From Leguminivora glycinivorella (taxonomy: Eukaryota; Arthropoda; Insecta; Lepidoptera; Tortricidae), in the NCBI RefSeq assembly GCF_023078275.1, contig NC_062980.1:6436401-6500400 (forward strand): a stretch of 64,000 nucleotides of DNA, written 5' to 3'. Position 1 is the stretch's first letter; every line of letters begins with the position of its first letter. Position numbers and translations under genes: made by a program. This document shows positions 35,325 to 47,039 of the stretch, one piece after another. Below the pieces are notes generated by a model that saw only the letters and a list, made by a program, of their open reading frames with translations, did no database searches and was not told the origin of the DNA.

Positions 35325-35495
35325 GAACCGATTTTCATCAAACATGGCTAAGAACATTCCCGATTAATTCAGCTTTCAAATAAAAGAAAACGAAATCTAA
35401 ATCTGTTCATCCGTCCAAAAGCTACGATGCCCCAGACAGACAGTAATGTCAAACTTATAACACCCTGTCGTTTGTGCGTTGGGAGTTAAAAACAG
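35325..35495 (-). mobile_element. Decayed inverted copy of the GTCT-bearing repeat
   Basis: GAACCGATTTTCATCAAACATGG, ATTCAGCTTTCAAATAAAAG, AGCTACGATGCCCCAGACAG and CTTATAACACCCTGTCG are complements, in reverse order, of landmarks at 25665-25950. Only two or three GTCT units remain. Confidence 0.75.
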
Positions 35496-38180
35496 GTTGC
35501 ATAAAGTGTTATTTAGTTTCATTTTGTTTGTCAGATACTTCTAAAAAGTTAGTAGTTTTTGACTGTTAGTATTTCGAATGGTTATTTTTAACGTTGGTCT
35601 ACATTTCGCTCTTACCTGTACACTTCTGAATAACATTCCTCCGCGCTTCAGCGACCAAACAAACGCCGCCCTGAAATAGACAAAAAGAATTCTCCAAATA
35701 GCATTGAATGCTCCAAATTACCAAAAGCAATCAAAGAGGCTTGTGCCGTAATGATAATGACCCGCGGGCCCGATACAAGATATGAAAGAGGCCATTCACA
35801 AAGCGGCAGGCCGGTAGATAATCTATTTGGTGTAACCTCACGACCTCCCGGCCGGCGGTCGGTATAACAATATAATTAAAGAGAGATCGCTCTGATCCGA
35901 TCAGGGTTGCCGATAGGACGACGTATGATGCCTAGGATGCTTATTTTAGAGACCGTTAAGCAGGATTTATTGGGTAACTGTTTGCCGCTTGAAACGCTCT
36001 TTGGTTTTTAGCACGCGCCATAATGAACTTTTCCGCTGATATAATTAGAGAATGAGAAATGGCTTATAAGTTCCGCACAAAGATAAAATCTTGAATTACT
36101 AGTTCATGATTTTCAAGCAGTTTCCCTTTAGACTGCATAAGAAAACATACGGGTATAAAAAGTAACCTCAAATTAAAAATAAAATTGCAAGTGGTAAGAT
36201 AAATTAAGAACGATTTTTTCAGTAAAATATAACGTATTATATCTTATACACGAAAATTAGTTTTCTAACATAGCCCACACATAAGTAAAAGCGCGTCCAA
36301 CATTTCCTGACAGCCCTGTTCCGGATGCGCGGAGGCAAAGGAAACGAACATGATTGTTGCCTCTAACATGTAATCGATGTCATTATCCATCGTGCCGTCT
36401 AGAGGCGATGAGTTCTAGTGTCGTTGGAAATAAACGCGTGTGTACACTTGTACAAACATATGCGCTAATATAAAAGTCTATAAAAGCTATAAAGGCTATA
36501 AAAGTCTCTATAAGTTCTTCCTCGCAAATACTCAAAGGTTAACTGATAGAGATCCCTCAAAGGAATAAGCCTCGCCTTTGTAACTACTACTACTACTACC
36601 TACTATACAACGAAAATCTGAAAAATATCTGACACGGTCTCATTTTCGCGGCATTTGTAGAACAACATTATTGAAAGTGACTTAACCACTTGTTGCATCT
36701 TAGCATTGTGAATATCATGAAAACAAAATTTAACATTATAAGTAGGAGATGTACGCCATTGTTATAAAAAATATACACTACTATGTGCAGTATTGTGTGT
36801 CTCATTATTTGTGTTTTTAAAGTAAGAGAGCATTCATTGAGCTCTTTTATCGATACGAAATATACCTACATCTCTACCGGCCACGTTAAAAATAAACAAC
36901 GAAACGGTATCTCCTCAATAGCTATGGATAGGTGCTAAAGCAAACCGCCAGTAATCATCTCACTTACTACCAATTCGTGCTTCAAATTTCGAATACCCTT
37001 TTGAAAATGGAATATTTATCGTTTTAAAATCAGAGCGCTGGCTACACTTCATTCGGCCGGACACCACAAAGCGGCCGGGTGTCGTGATAAAATCGGGTTG
37101 GTGGGTGTAGCTAGAGGATAGATTTATACAGTTTGTACACCGTTTTAGCTGGTAAAATGACTTTGTGCTAATATTTTGTACGTTTTTTTTGTTATTTTGT
37201 ATATTGGTAAACAATAATGACAAATGTTTTGTCTGTTTATGATTAATCTGGCGAGAGTCGAATAAACTTTATAATATCGGGCTTCTACACAAGCGTTTTA
37301 TTGTCGTAGCGCAAGGATTATCACCTTGGCTAGCTTATTAGCCTGTTTTTTTTTAATTGTAAGAGTAAATGTAATAAAAATACAACAATATGCATAAACT
37401 TTGAATGTCCTTTTTCAAATCGATCCGACCTGTTTAGTTAGTTTTTACTAGTTTAGCCTAAGGCAGGTTAAATACTCCTGTGGTCATATTTTATCTGTAT
37501 CCACCAATTTGTTTACCTAATAAAAAAATCCCATTATTACAATATACTTATGTATCAGCTCCTTAACGAATTGCGTAGTCTATAAATTCCTTCTGACGCT
37601 AATGTGTAGTAGGACAAGAGTACATGCAAATAAACAATACATATTCAGCACAGACAAACGCACAGATACCTTGTCTTACACCGAGATACGGCCATAATAG
37701 GGTAACCATTGCTTACGATTATAACAAGTATTTTGTCCGCAGTTGTATAATTTCTACAAGACTTTTGACTTGTCGTAATTTTCTCGGTTGTTTTTGTGAT
37801 AAAATTAGTTTCGTTTATGTATATTATAGAAAATATATTTTCAGTTAAGAAATGATATGTAAATACATGATCTGATATAAGGTTAGTTTGTTATTTGGTA
37901 ACAAATAAATTAGCTAATATTACCACTTTCATACCCTTGTCTCCTCTAAGAGTCAAGTCAAGTGACGTTCCAAAATAAAAGAAGGTATACTTAGTAAACT
38001 TTAACAAATGTTAACCTTAGTTAACATAGACACAAAAAAATACAGGTCAGATCAAAACAAACTTTCATTAAAAACAACGAAAGATTTGCTACTACTTACG
38101 CGGTCGAAAACTCCTATTCAAACATATCTACAGAATGCATTGCGTTACCAACTCCTATAAAGAATCAGGGCCTATGATGT
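35496..38180. other. Non-coding stretch
   Basis: No supported gene. An island at 35735-35930 (ACCCGCGGGCCCGATACAAG; CTCCCGGCCGGCGGTCGG; GATCCGATCAGGG) has mixed composition. A CTATAAAAG-type tandem lies at 36470-36516, and an (ACT)n run at 36583-36604. The 87-codon frame at 36960-37223 and the 74-codon frame at 37624-37848 are not recognised. Confidence 0.4.
36470..36516 (+). repeat. Short tandem of CTATAAA(A)G
   Basis: Five irregular units of CTATAAAAG/CTATAAAGG in about 47 bp. Each resembles a TATA box, but simple tandem duplication is the plainer reading. Confidence 0.6.
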
Positions 38181-38181
38181 T

Positions 38182-38590
38182 TTCAGTGTTATCATTTATC
38201 CATATAGATAAAACACCCGTCACATTCTGGCAAGTATGTCAGTGTGAGAGTGACAGATTTCTTATCCACGTTGATAAGTGATAAAATTGCTAGCATAATA
38301 TAATAAAATCCCTGCTGTTATTTAATGAAACTACGGTTGTATACACGTTATTATATCGCTACTGCTGCGACATAATAACGTGAGTACAACCGTAGTTTCA
38401 TTAAATATTTGAATATGTCTCACGAAAGTTTAACGTCTATAGCTGGGCGATTATGCTCGCACTTTTATCATTTATTGACGTGGATAAAGCATCTGTCACA
38501 TTCTGGCAAGTATGTCAGTGTGAGAGTGGCAGATTTCTTATCCACGTTGATAAGTTATAAAATTGCAAGCATAATATAGCCCTGCTTTTA
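38182..38590 (+). repeat. Two direct copies of a short hairpin MITE around a second palindrome
   Basis: Copies at 38188-38310 and 38465-38585 share GTCACATTCTGGCAAGTATG, TCAGTGTGAGAGTG and CTTATCCACGTTGATAAG. Each also folds back (TATCATTTATCC.. / ..GGATAAG). Between them TTTAATGAAACTACGGTTGT ... AACCGTAGTTTCATTAAA (38321-38406) forms a separate hairpin with a ~25-base loop region. Confidence 0.75.
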
Positions 38591-38631
38591 GTATAAATTC
38601 CCGAACATTGTGCCCACTGCTCCAATTTCAC

Positions 38632-38985
38632 TAAATACTAATGAACTGCAAGGTGGCCACATCCGCCTGCCTTATACGGCTGCCACCGGACCAGTTATCC
38701 GATGAAAGCACGGCTAATAGCTATGGTGCTTAGATCTACAGTAGGGCTACTATGCTGCTAAGTGCCATCGATTATCTTAGCTTGAAGACTAAGGGCTTAA
38801 GGAGTTTTATGAAATGTTAAAAACGCAAAAGATCTTTGGACCCACTAGAGAGCCTAGCCAAGATTTCTCTGTGGCAAATAAGCATACGGCGGCTGCCACC
38901 GGAACAGTTATCCGATAAAAGCACGGCTATGGCTACTAAGTGCTTGGCTTGAAGCTTGAAAACTAAGGGCGTTGCCACGTTTTTA
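38632..38985 (+). repeat. Local direct duplication, ~100 bp units
   Basis: GGCTGCCACCGGACCAGTTA, CCGATGAAAGCACGGCTA and CTTGAAGACTAAGGGC near 38679-38795 recur, slightly altered, at 38890-38975 (GGCTGCCACCGGAACAGTTA etc.). The source element is not recognised. Confidence 0.7.
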
Positions 38986-39995
38986 TAGGAGTAGGTACCT
39001 TCATGTGGTCTGAACAGTAGGAAGTTCCAAATTTAAATCGCAATAGCTGAAAACTCACTAGGAGATTGACCCAAGGTGACAGTCTTTATTGGAAAACGCT
39101 AATTGAAATTCATATTATAAAATCGTATGTTGGACAGTTGATGATGTGCGACTGTCAACATATTTAGTCCTCCAGATATATTATGACATGATTATACTGT
39201 AAATTAGTCGGCGGATAATATAGCAGCGTACCAAGTCCAGAAGTAAATTATAATTATTAAAAATTATCGTATAAATATCACCTATTTATGATTATGATTA
39301 TCTATTAAAATACAACACACATACAAACAGCAACTTTCTCAAAACACAATCAAAACGCATCTCAGAATACCTGTTATTGTCCAATTATCATAAACTGTAG
39401 CGTACTGTATAAATCTTTCTACTATACCCTAATGCGTTTACCGGATCGCGCGGTAACATTTCACGAGTATTTTCTACGCCATTTACAAGTATTTCCATCT
39501 TACAAGGTACTTATACATATACTAAGTACTTATCCGAGTATGCCGGCATGTTAACAAATTTCACACCAATGCGGTCGCTACTGAAAGATTACGCTCAACT
39601 TCTATTTAGTATAATTTTCCAATATACTTTAGATGCAATACAGTAGTTTTAAGTAGTTCTCTTTTAAATACAAAGGGAAACAGTGGACCTATGCGTTAGT
39701 GTTACTGCATGTCGTAGAATTAAGTAAAAAATCAATTACTTAATACAATAGTCAATCTGTATTCTGTAGTAGTAATAAAAAAAATGTAGTATATATTTTT
39801 CTCGTGTGAAAAAAAAACATTGTACTACCTACGAACCTACGGAAGAGCGGTGCCTCCCAAGACAAGCACATTCTGCTTACCGGGCGGCTCCATCCCCTGC
39901 ATAAAATGTACTTGTATTTTTTTGAATAAAGATTTTTGTATTTTTTTGTATTTTAATAAATTATACAAATTATTACGATTAGGAATGAATTACGA
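38986..39995. other. AT-rich non-coding stretch
   Basis: Nothing recognised beyond a short TTTTTTGTATTTT run near 39915-39955. Confidence 0.4.
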
Positions 39996-40270
39996 ACAGG
40001 CTGAAATAAAAGGACCGTTCAAAATTTGCATAGTGATTTTTCGGGTCAAGTATAATGAACAACTTTTATTATGGAACCAATGCTGAAATCACGAAAAAAA
40101 AATTGGCTGTGCCATAGCAATGAGCGGCATCATGACAGTCGAAAATCGAAATGTATGAAACAGGCAATTTTTTTTTTCTATTTCAGCATTGGTCCCATAG
40201 TAAAAGTTGTTCATTATGACCACAAAAATCACTATGCAAAGTTTGAACGGTCCTTTTTATTTCACCGTGT
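39996..40270. mobile_element. Palindromic MITE, ~275 bp
   Basis: Arms of about 90 bp: AACAGGCTGAAATAAAAGGA ... AACAACTTTTATTATGGAAC pairs with GGTCCCATAGTAAAAGTTGT ... GGTCCTTTTTATTTCACCGT. The two frames over it (88 and 70 codons) are incidental. Confidence 0.8.
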
Positions 40271-40689
40271 ATGTAAAATGTAAATATGTAAAACATATTT
40301 CAAACAATAGTACTAAAGCAATTGATAAAACATGTTTGTGTATATAATAAACAGTTGTAATACGTTTACATAACAATAAATAGTACATTTTATGTCAAGC
40401 TTGAACTTTAGAAAATGGTCTGTTGACTCTGTTCCATATTCAATGAGTAAATGAGGCGACAAGGTGACTCGGTAAAGGCGGCGTCAGACATGATAAGTTT
40501 CAATCAACACATTGTGATAGTTCCTCTCAAGGTTTATGCGTTGCCCTTTCGACACATAAGTACATCATAATATCATTCATATCATCATTTAAAATAGTGT
40601 CAGCTTCGAAGGTAGTGGATTTGAAATACACGTCAAAAGTAGGATCAACAATATTTTAGAAGTTTTAATAGATATTTAGGAATTTTTGA

Positions 40690-40830
40690 ATGACCAGGCT
40701 CATATAACCCGGCAACCTTCAAATCGAGAGTGAACAGGCATCTTCTGGGCGAGCTCACTCCATCGTAGGCCACGTCTTTGCCTTTGGCTAGTCTGTGGCC
40801 AAGAGTAAGCCCATTTATAATTAAAAAAAG
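40690..40830 (+). mobile_element. LINE 3' stub (end of reverse transcriptase frame)
   Basis: Reads AACCTTCAAATCGAGAGTGA with the peptide NLKSRVNRHLLGELTPS then a stop, followed by CCTTTGGCTAGTCTGTGGCC and AGAGTAAGCCCATTTATAAT with an A-run. I recognise the SRVNRHL motif and this tail as the 3' end of a lepidopteran non-LTR retrotransposon. Confidence 0.65.
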
Positions 40831-42801
40831 GTAGGTAGTAATTTACCTCTATTAAGAAAAAATATTACAGCAGTAGACACATTTGGCGCATTGATAGTCT
40901 CCTCTTTTTGGTGTAAATTTTCATATTATTATAATTGTCGGTACAACAACCCTAATATTTTGGTGTTACCAATGTTACCATTCTTCTGGAGAATATGTTC
41001 AAACCTACTCATAGTTTTCACTGAAGTATTAACCTAGATAACTCATTTCTAATTCATTTCTTGTTTACTGCCTTACTATCTTATTTTATTATTTTGTAAT
41101 TACCTTGATTAGTGCCCCTTAAAATAGTGAAGTGTTCCCCTAACGACAAGAAACAGATTATCACTATACCACAAAGCATAAAATTGTAATTGAACAATTT
41201 TATAGCAAACGTTTTTGCTGAATAATAATTAGAAACATAACAATAAATTATTAATAATAACGGTTTCTTGCAGGAAAAAGGAAACTATTGAAAGCTGTAA
41301 TAAATGTTAACAATTGTAGTTTAATGTAATGTATTATACGGGACATTAAATACAATACGTAGTATTACATAGTATAAATATGAGATTGAGTATTTGTTGA
41401 TGCAACATACTAACGGAAACGAAAAATAGTATACATAATTCTGTTTTAATTGTTCAACTTTTATTTTTTATATTGTTTTTCGTATATAAAGAGTTATAGT
41501 CACCATAACTGTAAAAACATTCAAATTATACCCCACTTGCAAGTGAAATATCTAGAAATTATACGCAATATATATTGCCCTAGCATTACACAAAACATAA
41601 CCCTACTACGCTTACATCCTAAACCATTCTAATGCCCGCGACAGGAAAGAGCCGTAAAAAGAGCTATCTCGTGAAAGCAATGATAGATAATAAAGGTAGT
41701 AAGCGGTAATATATCTAAGCGTCCGTGGCGCGGGCGCACTTTCTTCAGGGCTGGCACGCGACCGCTACTCGTGCGCAGGTAGTGCTGGGACACGCGCAGT
41801 TCGTGTCGATATCGATAAGCATGACACTCCGGGACGACTAAACGAACGGTATTTACCCCGAAATTTTGGTGGCGGGAATGTTGAACACTAGGCAAAATAT
41901 AAAGAGAACTGTCTTAATATAATATTTGCAATAGGTTAAGTTTGATCTTCTTCGTCCAAAACCATAACTATTTTTTTTAATTATAAATGGGCTTACTCTT
42001 GTGTGTTCTGTCTTGATATAAATGTGAGATGGTTCTAAATAAATAATTTCAGTTTTTTTTCCTGTTTTGTTATATTTTTAATTCTTAATACCTTAAATAT
42101 ATTTCCTGATTATTATCATTCAATTAGAGCGCTATTGATTATTTTACGCTTAATGTACTTTTTAACAAGTCCATGTTTTGAACCATGTGTAAATAAGTAA
42201 CCTCGATTACTGACAAAACATAATAACTAAAGTCTCGATAGCAGCAATCGGCGCGCACGCACCCCTACCGAGTTTACAAGTGGCACGAGCCGCGATAGTA
42301 TCTATTCCGCCGATGATACAACTAGATTGTTTCACCAGAGCCAGGTATCTATAGCACATCTATATTACTGCAGCTATAGATCTACCACATTTATACTGCT
42401 GTTGCTATAAAGGCAGAGCAACTTGCACTTGTAAGGCGCTGGGGAAATTGATACTGCCTTTCATCCGCAGATCAATGGGTTGGCCGAAAGGTTGTAAAGG
42501 ATATTGGGCGCACGACGAGAATAAATTGGAACTACACATAAAATGAAAAGTATCTTCTGTTAAAACAGTACATTGAATAAAAGCGTGACAACGCGTAGTC
42601 TTACTTACGGTAAGATGTTGTTGCTTCTAACGATTACTATTTTTTAATTACTTAACATAAACAATATAAAGTGTCCCAGCTCCGAGATTAAGAATATAGT
42701 GCGTTTATTTATGGCAAAGTAAAAGTAGGAAACAACAAGTTTGTTAATCAAATCACACCAATGATTGATATCTTAAACCTGATGGTTATCCTCCAAATTT
42801 T
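40831..42801. other. Non-coding stretch up to block B
   Basis: GC-rich islands at 41730-41880 and 42245-42310 lack any recognised gene; the 88-codon minus frame at 41629-41895 has no family match. Otherwise AT-rich. Confidence 0.4.
41969..42002 (-). mobile_element. Scrap of the same LINE tail, opposite strand
   Basis: TTTTTTTAATTATAAATGGG CTTACTCTTG is the complement of the last ~30 bp of the stub at 40690-40830. Confidence 0.55.
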
Positions 42802-42820
42802 CCTGACATAGTGAACGACT

Positions 42821-43515
42821 ATAGGCTAGTTTCCTACTAGTCAAATCAGCTTCTTTTTAAGAACTGTCAAAACGATTTGCTAATATGGAATTATTAATGA
42901 AATACTGAGGAGTGAGGTCACGGTCAATTCATTTACTTTATATCTTTCTCTTTCACTTATTATATAGAAATTATGTTTAAGCATAATTACTGTCCATATA
43001 GGCTACTAGACTCATATCGAATTTGGCGCAATACGTGATTGTCCTTTGTAGTATTTGACATAAACACAATATTTATTTTCGATTAAAAATGTGTGTAATA
43101 TTTTATTTATTTTCGCCACCGAAAACGCCGTTAGCGATGTAGTGACGTCATCGAATTCGAACTTACTCCATGTCAAAACAATCACTGATATATTAAACTT
43201 TATGCCCCATACTCAAAAGTCAAAAAATGTTGTTTTCGAATAGAATGACCTGATGCACAGAGAATCTATAGATTAACATGACTGTGTTGTTTTCGCCTGA
43301 TTACGTAAACGTATACTTAAAAAATAATATTTTTTGCTGTTTTTAGGTCATAATAAAATATATGTAATATTTTATTTCCGTTAATTGGACAGTACTTAAT
43401 CATATAAGAGAGATTAAAAAAAGAGTCAAGTAGCCTATTTTTCTCCTAATCATGTGGTGCTTTATTTCGTGCACTACACAAAATATTTTATTTTAAATAT
43501 AGGAAACTAGCCTAT
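42821..43515. mobile_element. TIR element of ~0.7 kb (block B copy)
   Basis: Block B counterpart of the element at 20-717, with the same 16-bp terminal inverted repeats (42821-42836 and 43500-43515). It differs from the block A copy only by single-base indels in homopolymer runs. Confidence 0.75.
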
Positions 43516-43864
43516 TGTCTACAACAATTTGATGTTCAAAAGCCATGACCTTCCAAATCACTGCCACCTGTCGTTACCGTAAGCCCGTAAGTCAACATGC
43601 ACCTCGCACACCCACGCTCGCACCTGGTGATACGTCTACAGTATACACACTTGTCCACTAAAGTTGTGTTTGCTTTGGATTTGGCTTGGCTCTAGGGCCT
43701 ATGCACACTGGGTTTATTTAACGCGTCTTCGACGCGCGTTTGTATTAATACTGTAATGCAGTAATAAGAGCAAGTCATGACGGCGAAACGCGCTTTGCCG
43801 GTACCCTAAAAACACCAATGTTATTACTCTGTAGAGGATTTTTTAAGTATCAATGTAGATTAAG

Positions 43865-44057
43865 CAACTGTGACATTTTTATTTTATTGTATTTAGTTTT
43901 TTTTTAAATTCAATTTTAATTTAATTTAATTTGCATGTTAAGTGTTTTGTTATTGTAGTGTAGTCTTAAGTATTTTTAAGTACCTTTATATAATAAGATT
44001 TTCACACACAATGTAAAAATTGTTCATGAAATAAATGACTAAATGACTAAATGACCA
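43865..44057 (+). mobile_element. LINE 3' end stub (block B copy)
   Basis: Block B counterpart of the stub at 1080-1254, with the same AAATGACT tandem tail at about 44033-44057. Confidence 0.5.
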
Positions 44058-44927
44058 GTATGAATCATTGGACTGTTTCATACAAACTCGCATTGATCTA
44101 CGAATTTCTTATTCATTTAAATATGATTGCACATTTTTCAGACTTTCGGTGGACTACAAATTAGCTGTCTTTAATACTATGCAAAGTATTATTTAACTAT
44201 GTATTTGATCGGGTTCTAATGTTATATAACGCTATATGTAGCTAGCTCATCATACCGAGCGATACTATCATGAGAGAGGCGATTAAAATAATAAAAAACA
44301 CATTATTTTAATGACTAAGATTAAAGGAGCATTATTTAACCCGAATGACATTCTTTAACATTGCAAAGAACCGGAAGCCGTAATAAAACTGTATTTTATA
44401 GCTCTCCAACATTTTTAGCTCATAATCGTTGGATAACTTTACAACACCCATTTAAAGCGTATCCATAATAATCTTAATATATTACAAAGTAACTGTAACA
44501 ACAAAGTAATCTCACATCTTTAAAAAAATCGTTTAAAACGAACAACACTTGAAAGCACTTAAATAAATGCAACGCCTAGCAATAAACTCGTGCTAACCGA
44601 GCTTTAACTAACGGTCAATGTTTGGTTAACGGAGGCTGCTGACCGGTAATTAACTCTGAACCTTTGCACTGGCAGGTGTGGCGGTATTTAAGAAGCATAA
44701 CTTGTTCCGTCTGAATTTAACACGTTGTGACGTCATAGGTAGTAAAGATGCCTTTCAATTCATCATCATCGCTTTTGGAAATGTATCATGGGTTGTGGAA
44801 GTTGCCTCAATACCGGTGGGATTTTACAGCCCAGTAGGATCTTACACGAAAGATGATTTTAAAATAGTCACGTCACGGCCTTGGATATCTCCTAAACATC
44901 TGTGATACATATTTAATGAGTAGGTAC

Positions 44928-45174
44928 TGTAAGAGGTTTCGCATTCAGAATGAAACCTTTTACAGCAGTCATGGTCGCTGACTGGCAGTCCCTGATTTAA
45001 AATTGGAACAGTATAAGAACGTCAAGGAAAACAGACACTTCAATGGGGCATTGATATAGAAGCGGCGATTGAGAGTGAACGGTTGTACTTAGCTCCTAAA
45101 ATATAAAAAAATATTGATTCAAAGCGTTGTTTAAATGTTTGGATGCTCTCCACTGATAGGCCGACTCTCTTACA
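44928..45174 (+). repeat. Left LTR, block B
   Basis: 247 bp, reads the same as the right LTR at 46793-47039. Preceded by GTAC, the 5' half of the putative target duplication. Confidence 0.85.
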
Positions 45175-46792
45175 TGGTGGAGGCACTAACGTCTGAAAGT
45201 TTCCCCTAGTTTCGGTTTCAGAGTTTTCAGACAACGAACCCCGACCTCACAGCGCGAGGAAGCGCATGCCAAGCGATAAGCCAAACGCGCTTTAAGAAGA
45301 AGGAAAACAAAGTGACCATCGTCGCCAATACGAAGAGCTATTCCGGGTGATATATTTCTTATTATCTAATATTCAGTATCACCCATTCCGTAGTTAAAAT
45401 ATAGCTGTGCAGAATTGACGTAAAAATGGAATGCGAGGCATTCAACAGAGCAACGGGCGCTCAAGATTGTGTTATTCAAGAAACTCTACGACTCCTCTTC
45501 GATGACCATAGGCGTCGACGCAAATTGCGTGAACATCAGCTCCATCATACCTATATACTTAATCATACACATATGCAGTAAATCTTCCTAGATATGTAGG
45601 TTACATTAGATAGGCAATGTAAATTTAGTTTCAATCTTTTAATTATACATTATATGGTAGAACTTAGGGAATAATTGTGATTAGTGAACTAAAATGTACA
45701 TTATTTCAAAGGAAAAACGACTTGTGACAGAAAATGTCATTTGCCTATCCCTAATGTTAAAAAGGATAATTATTTGTAAATAACCACATAGAACTAATTA
45801 TTTTGGCGCAGTATATAACATGTAGAATACTATACATATTATTTATGCAATGTTTATATTAGAATAAAAACTATTTGATAAGCTTATTTATTCCATAATG
45901 TTTTCCTATAGCTACCAATAAGGTTAAGTTATATGAAAATATGTAAACTGTGGAATAAAACACACCCCAAACTGTAAATATTTAATAAATAGATACAATC
46001 GTTTAAAATTAAAGAGTAATACGTCACAACACCCTTATAATTTCCTGACTACAAAGAACAATGTTCATACACATTTCTTTTACATGTATCAAGACAAGGC
46101 CGACTAGATGACCAGTTGATCCAGCTGTTCACGGTGTGGCGAGATGGCTGGCGGTCATATGCAACCCCCACTTCGTCGTCATCACCAACGTGCAGCGCAC
46201 TGCAGCTGCAGCAATCTTCATGAGCCGTTCGGGCTCCACTTCACTTCGCAACCGGCGCGGCGGGAAGATTGGCGGCCATGAGAAGCCCCCACTTCAACGC
46301 CACCGCCAACAAGAATCGGCATCTTCAAAATTTATTATGTTTTTTCATGTGAAATAAACGTTTTGCCTTGTTTTTTTACTTGAAGTTAGGTGAATTTGCT
46401 AACAGCTGTCATGTCAATGTCATCTAGTCATGGCCACAGACAATTAGCTGTCAGAAAGTTCAAAATAAAAGGGTTTAGTCGATGGGCAGGGGTTAGGTTT
46501 TTGCCATTGGTTTTCCTAACCATAGTCCATATCTGACTAATTTGCGAGGACCTTGGCTATAGTCCAACTATCCAAATTATGGCGGTCTCAACCGTGGACT
46601 AGGCAACCACGCAAAGAGCGTTAGATGTTGGCTACCTTGAATGAGGCTGTCACTATTGGGTGTTAGGAGATTTTTTTTTGTGTGTAGGGGGGCCTGGCTT
46701 AGGTAGGGCCAACCGGTAGTTAGGGTAGAATAGGATAGGATAGGGTGTAGTATTGTGAACAATGGCTGCTTCTAACATAAGGGGGAGGGATA

Positions 46793-47039
46793 TGTAAGAG
46801 GTTTCGCATTCAGAATGAAACCTTTTACAGCAGTCATGGTCGCTGACTGGCAGTCCCTGATTTAAAATTGGAACAGTATAAGAACGTCAAGGAAAACAGA
46901 CACTTCAATGGGGCATTGATATAGAAGCGGCGATTGAGAGTGAACGGTTGTACTTAGCTCCTAAAATATAAAAAAATATTGATTCAAAGCGTTGTTTAAA
47001 TGTTTGGATGCTCTCCACTGATAGGCCGACTCTCTTACA
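46793..47039 (+). repeat. Right LTR, block B
   Basis: 247 bp, preceded by the polypurine tract and followed by GTAC. Reads the same as the left LTR. Confidence 0.85.

Larger units (their letters stand above)
44928..47039 (+). mobile_element. Non-autonomous LTR retrotransposon (block B copy)
   Basis: A 2112-bp element with two 247-bp LTRs (44928-45174 and 46793-47039) that read identically. LTR ends are TGTAAGAG and CTCTTACA. A putative primer-binding site starts TGGTGGAGGCACTAAC at 45175, and a polypurine tract (AAGGGGGAGGGA) sits at about 46779-46790, fixing the + orientation. The flanks share GTAC (44924-44927 and 47040-47043), a plausible 4-bp target duplication. No retroviral-type protein is encoded. 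The interior includes a GC-richer patch at about 46095-46320 of unknown origin. Identical LTRs suggest a recent insertion. Confidence 0.85.

Noticed and set aside
38188..38585. CRISPR-like direct repeats
   Set aside because: Only two long imperfect copies, in eukaryotic DNA, with fold-back structure typical of MITEs.
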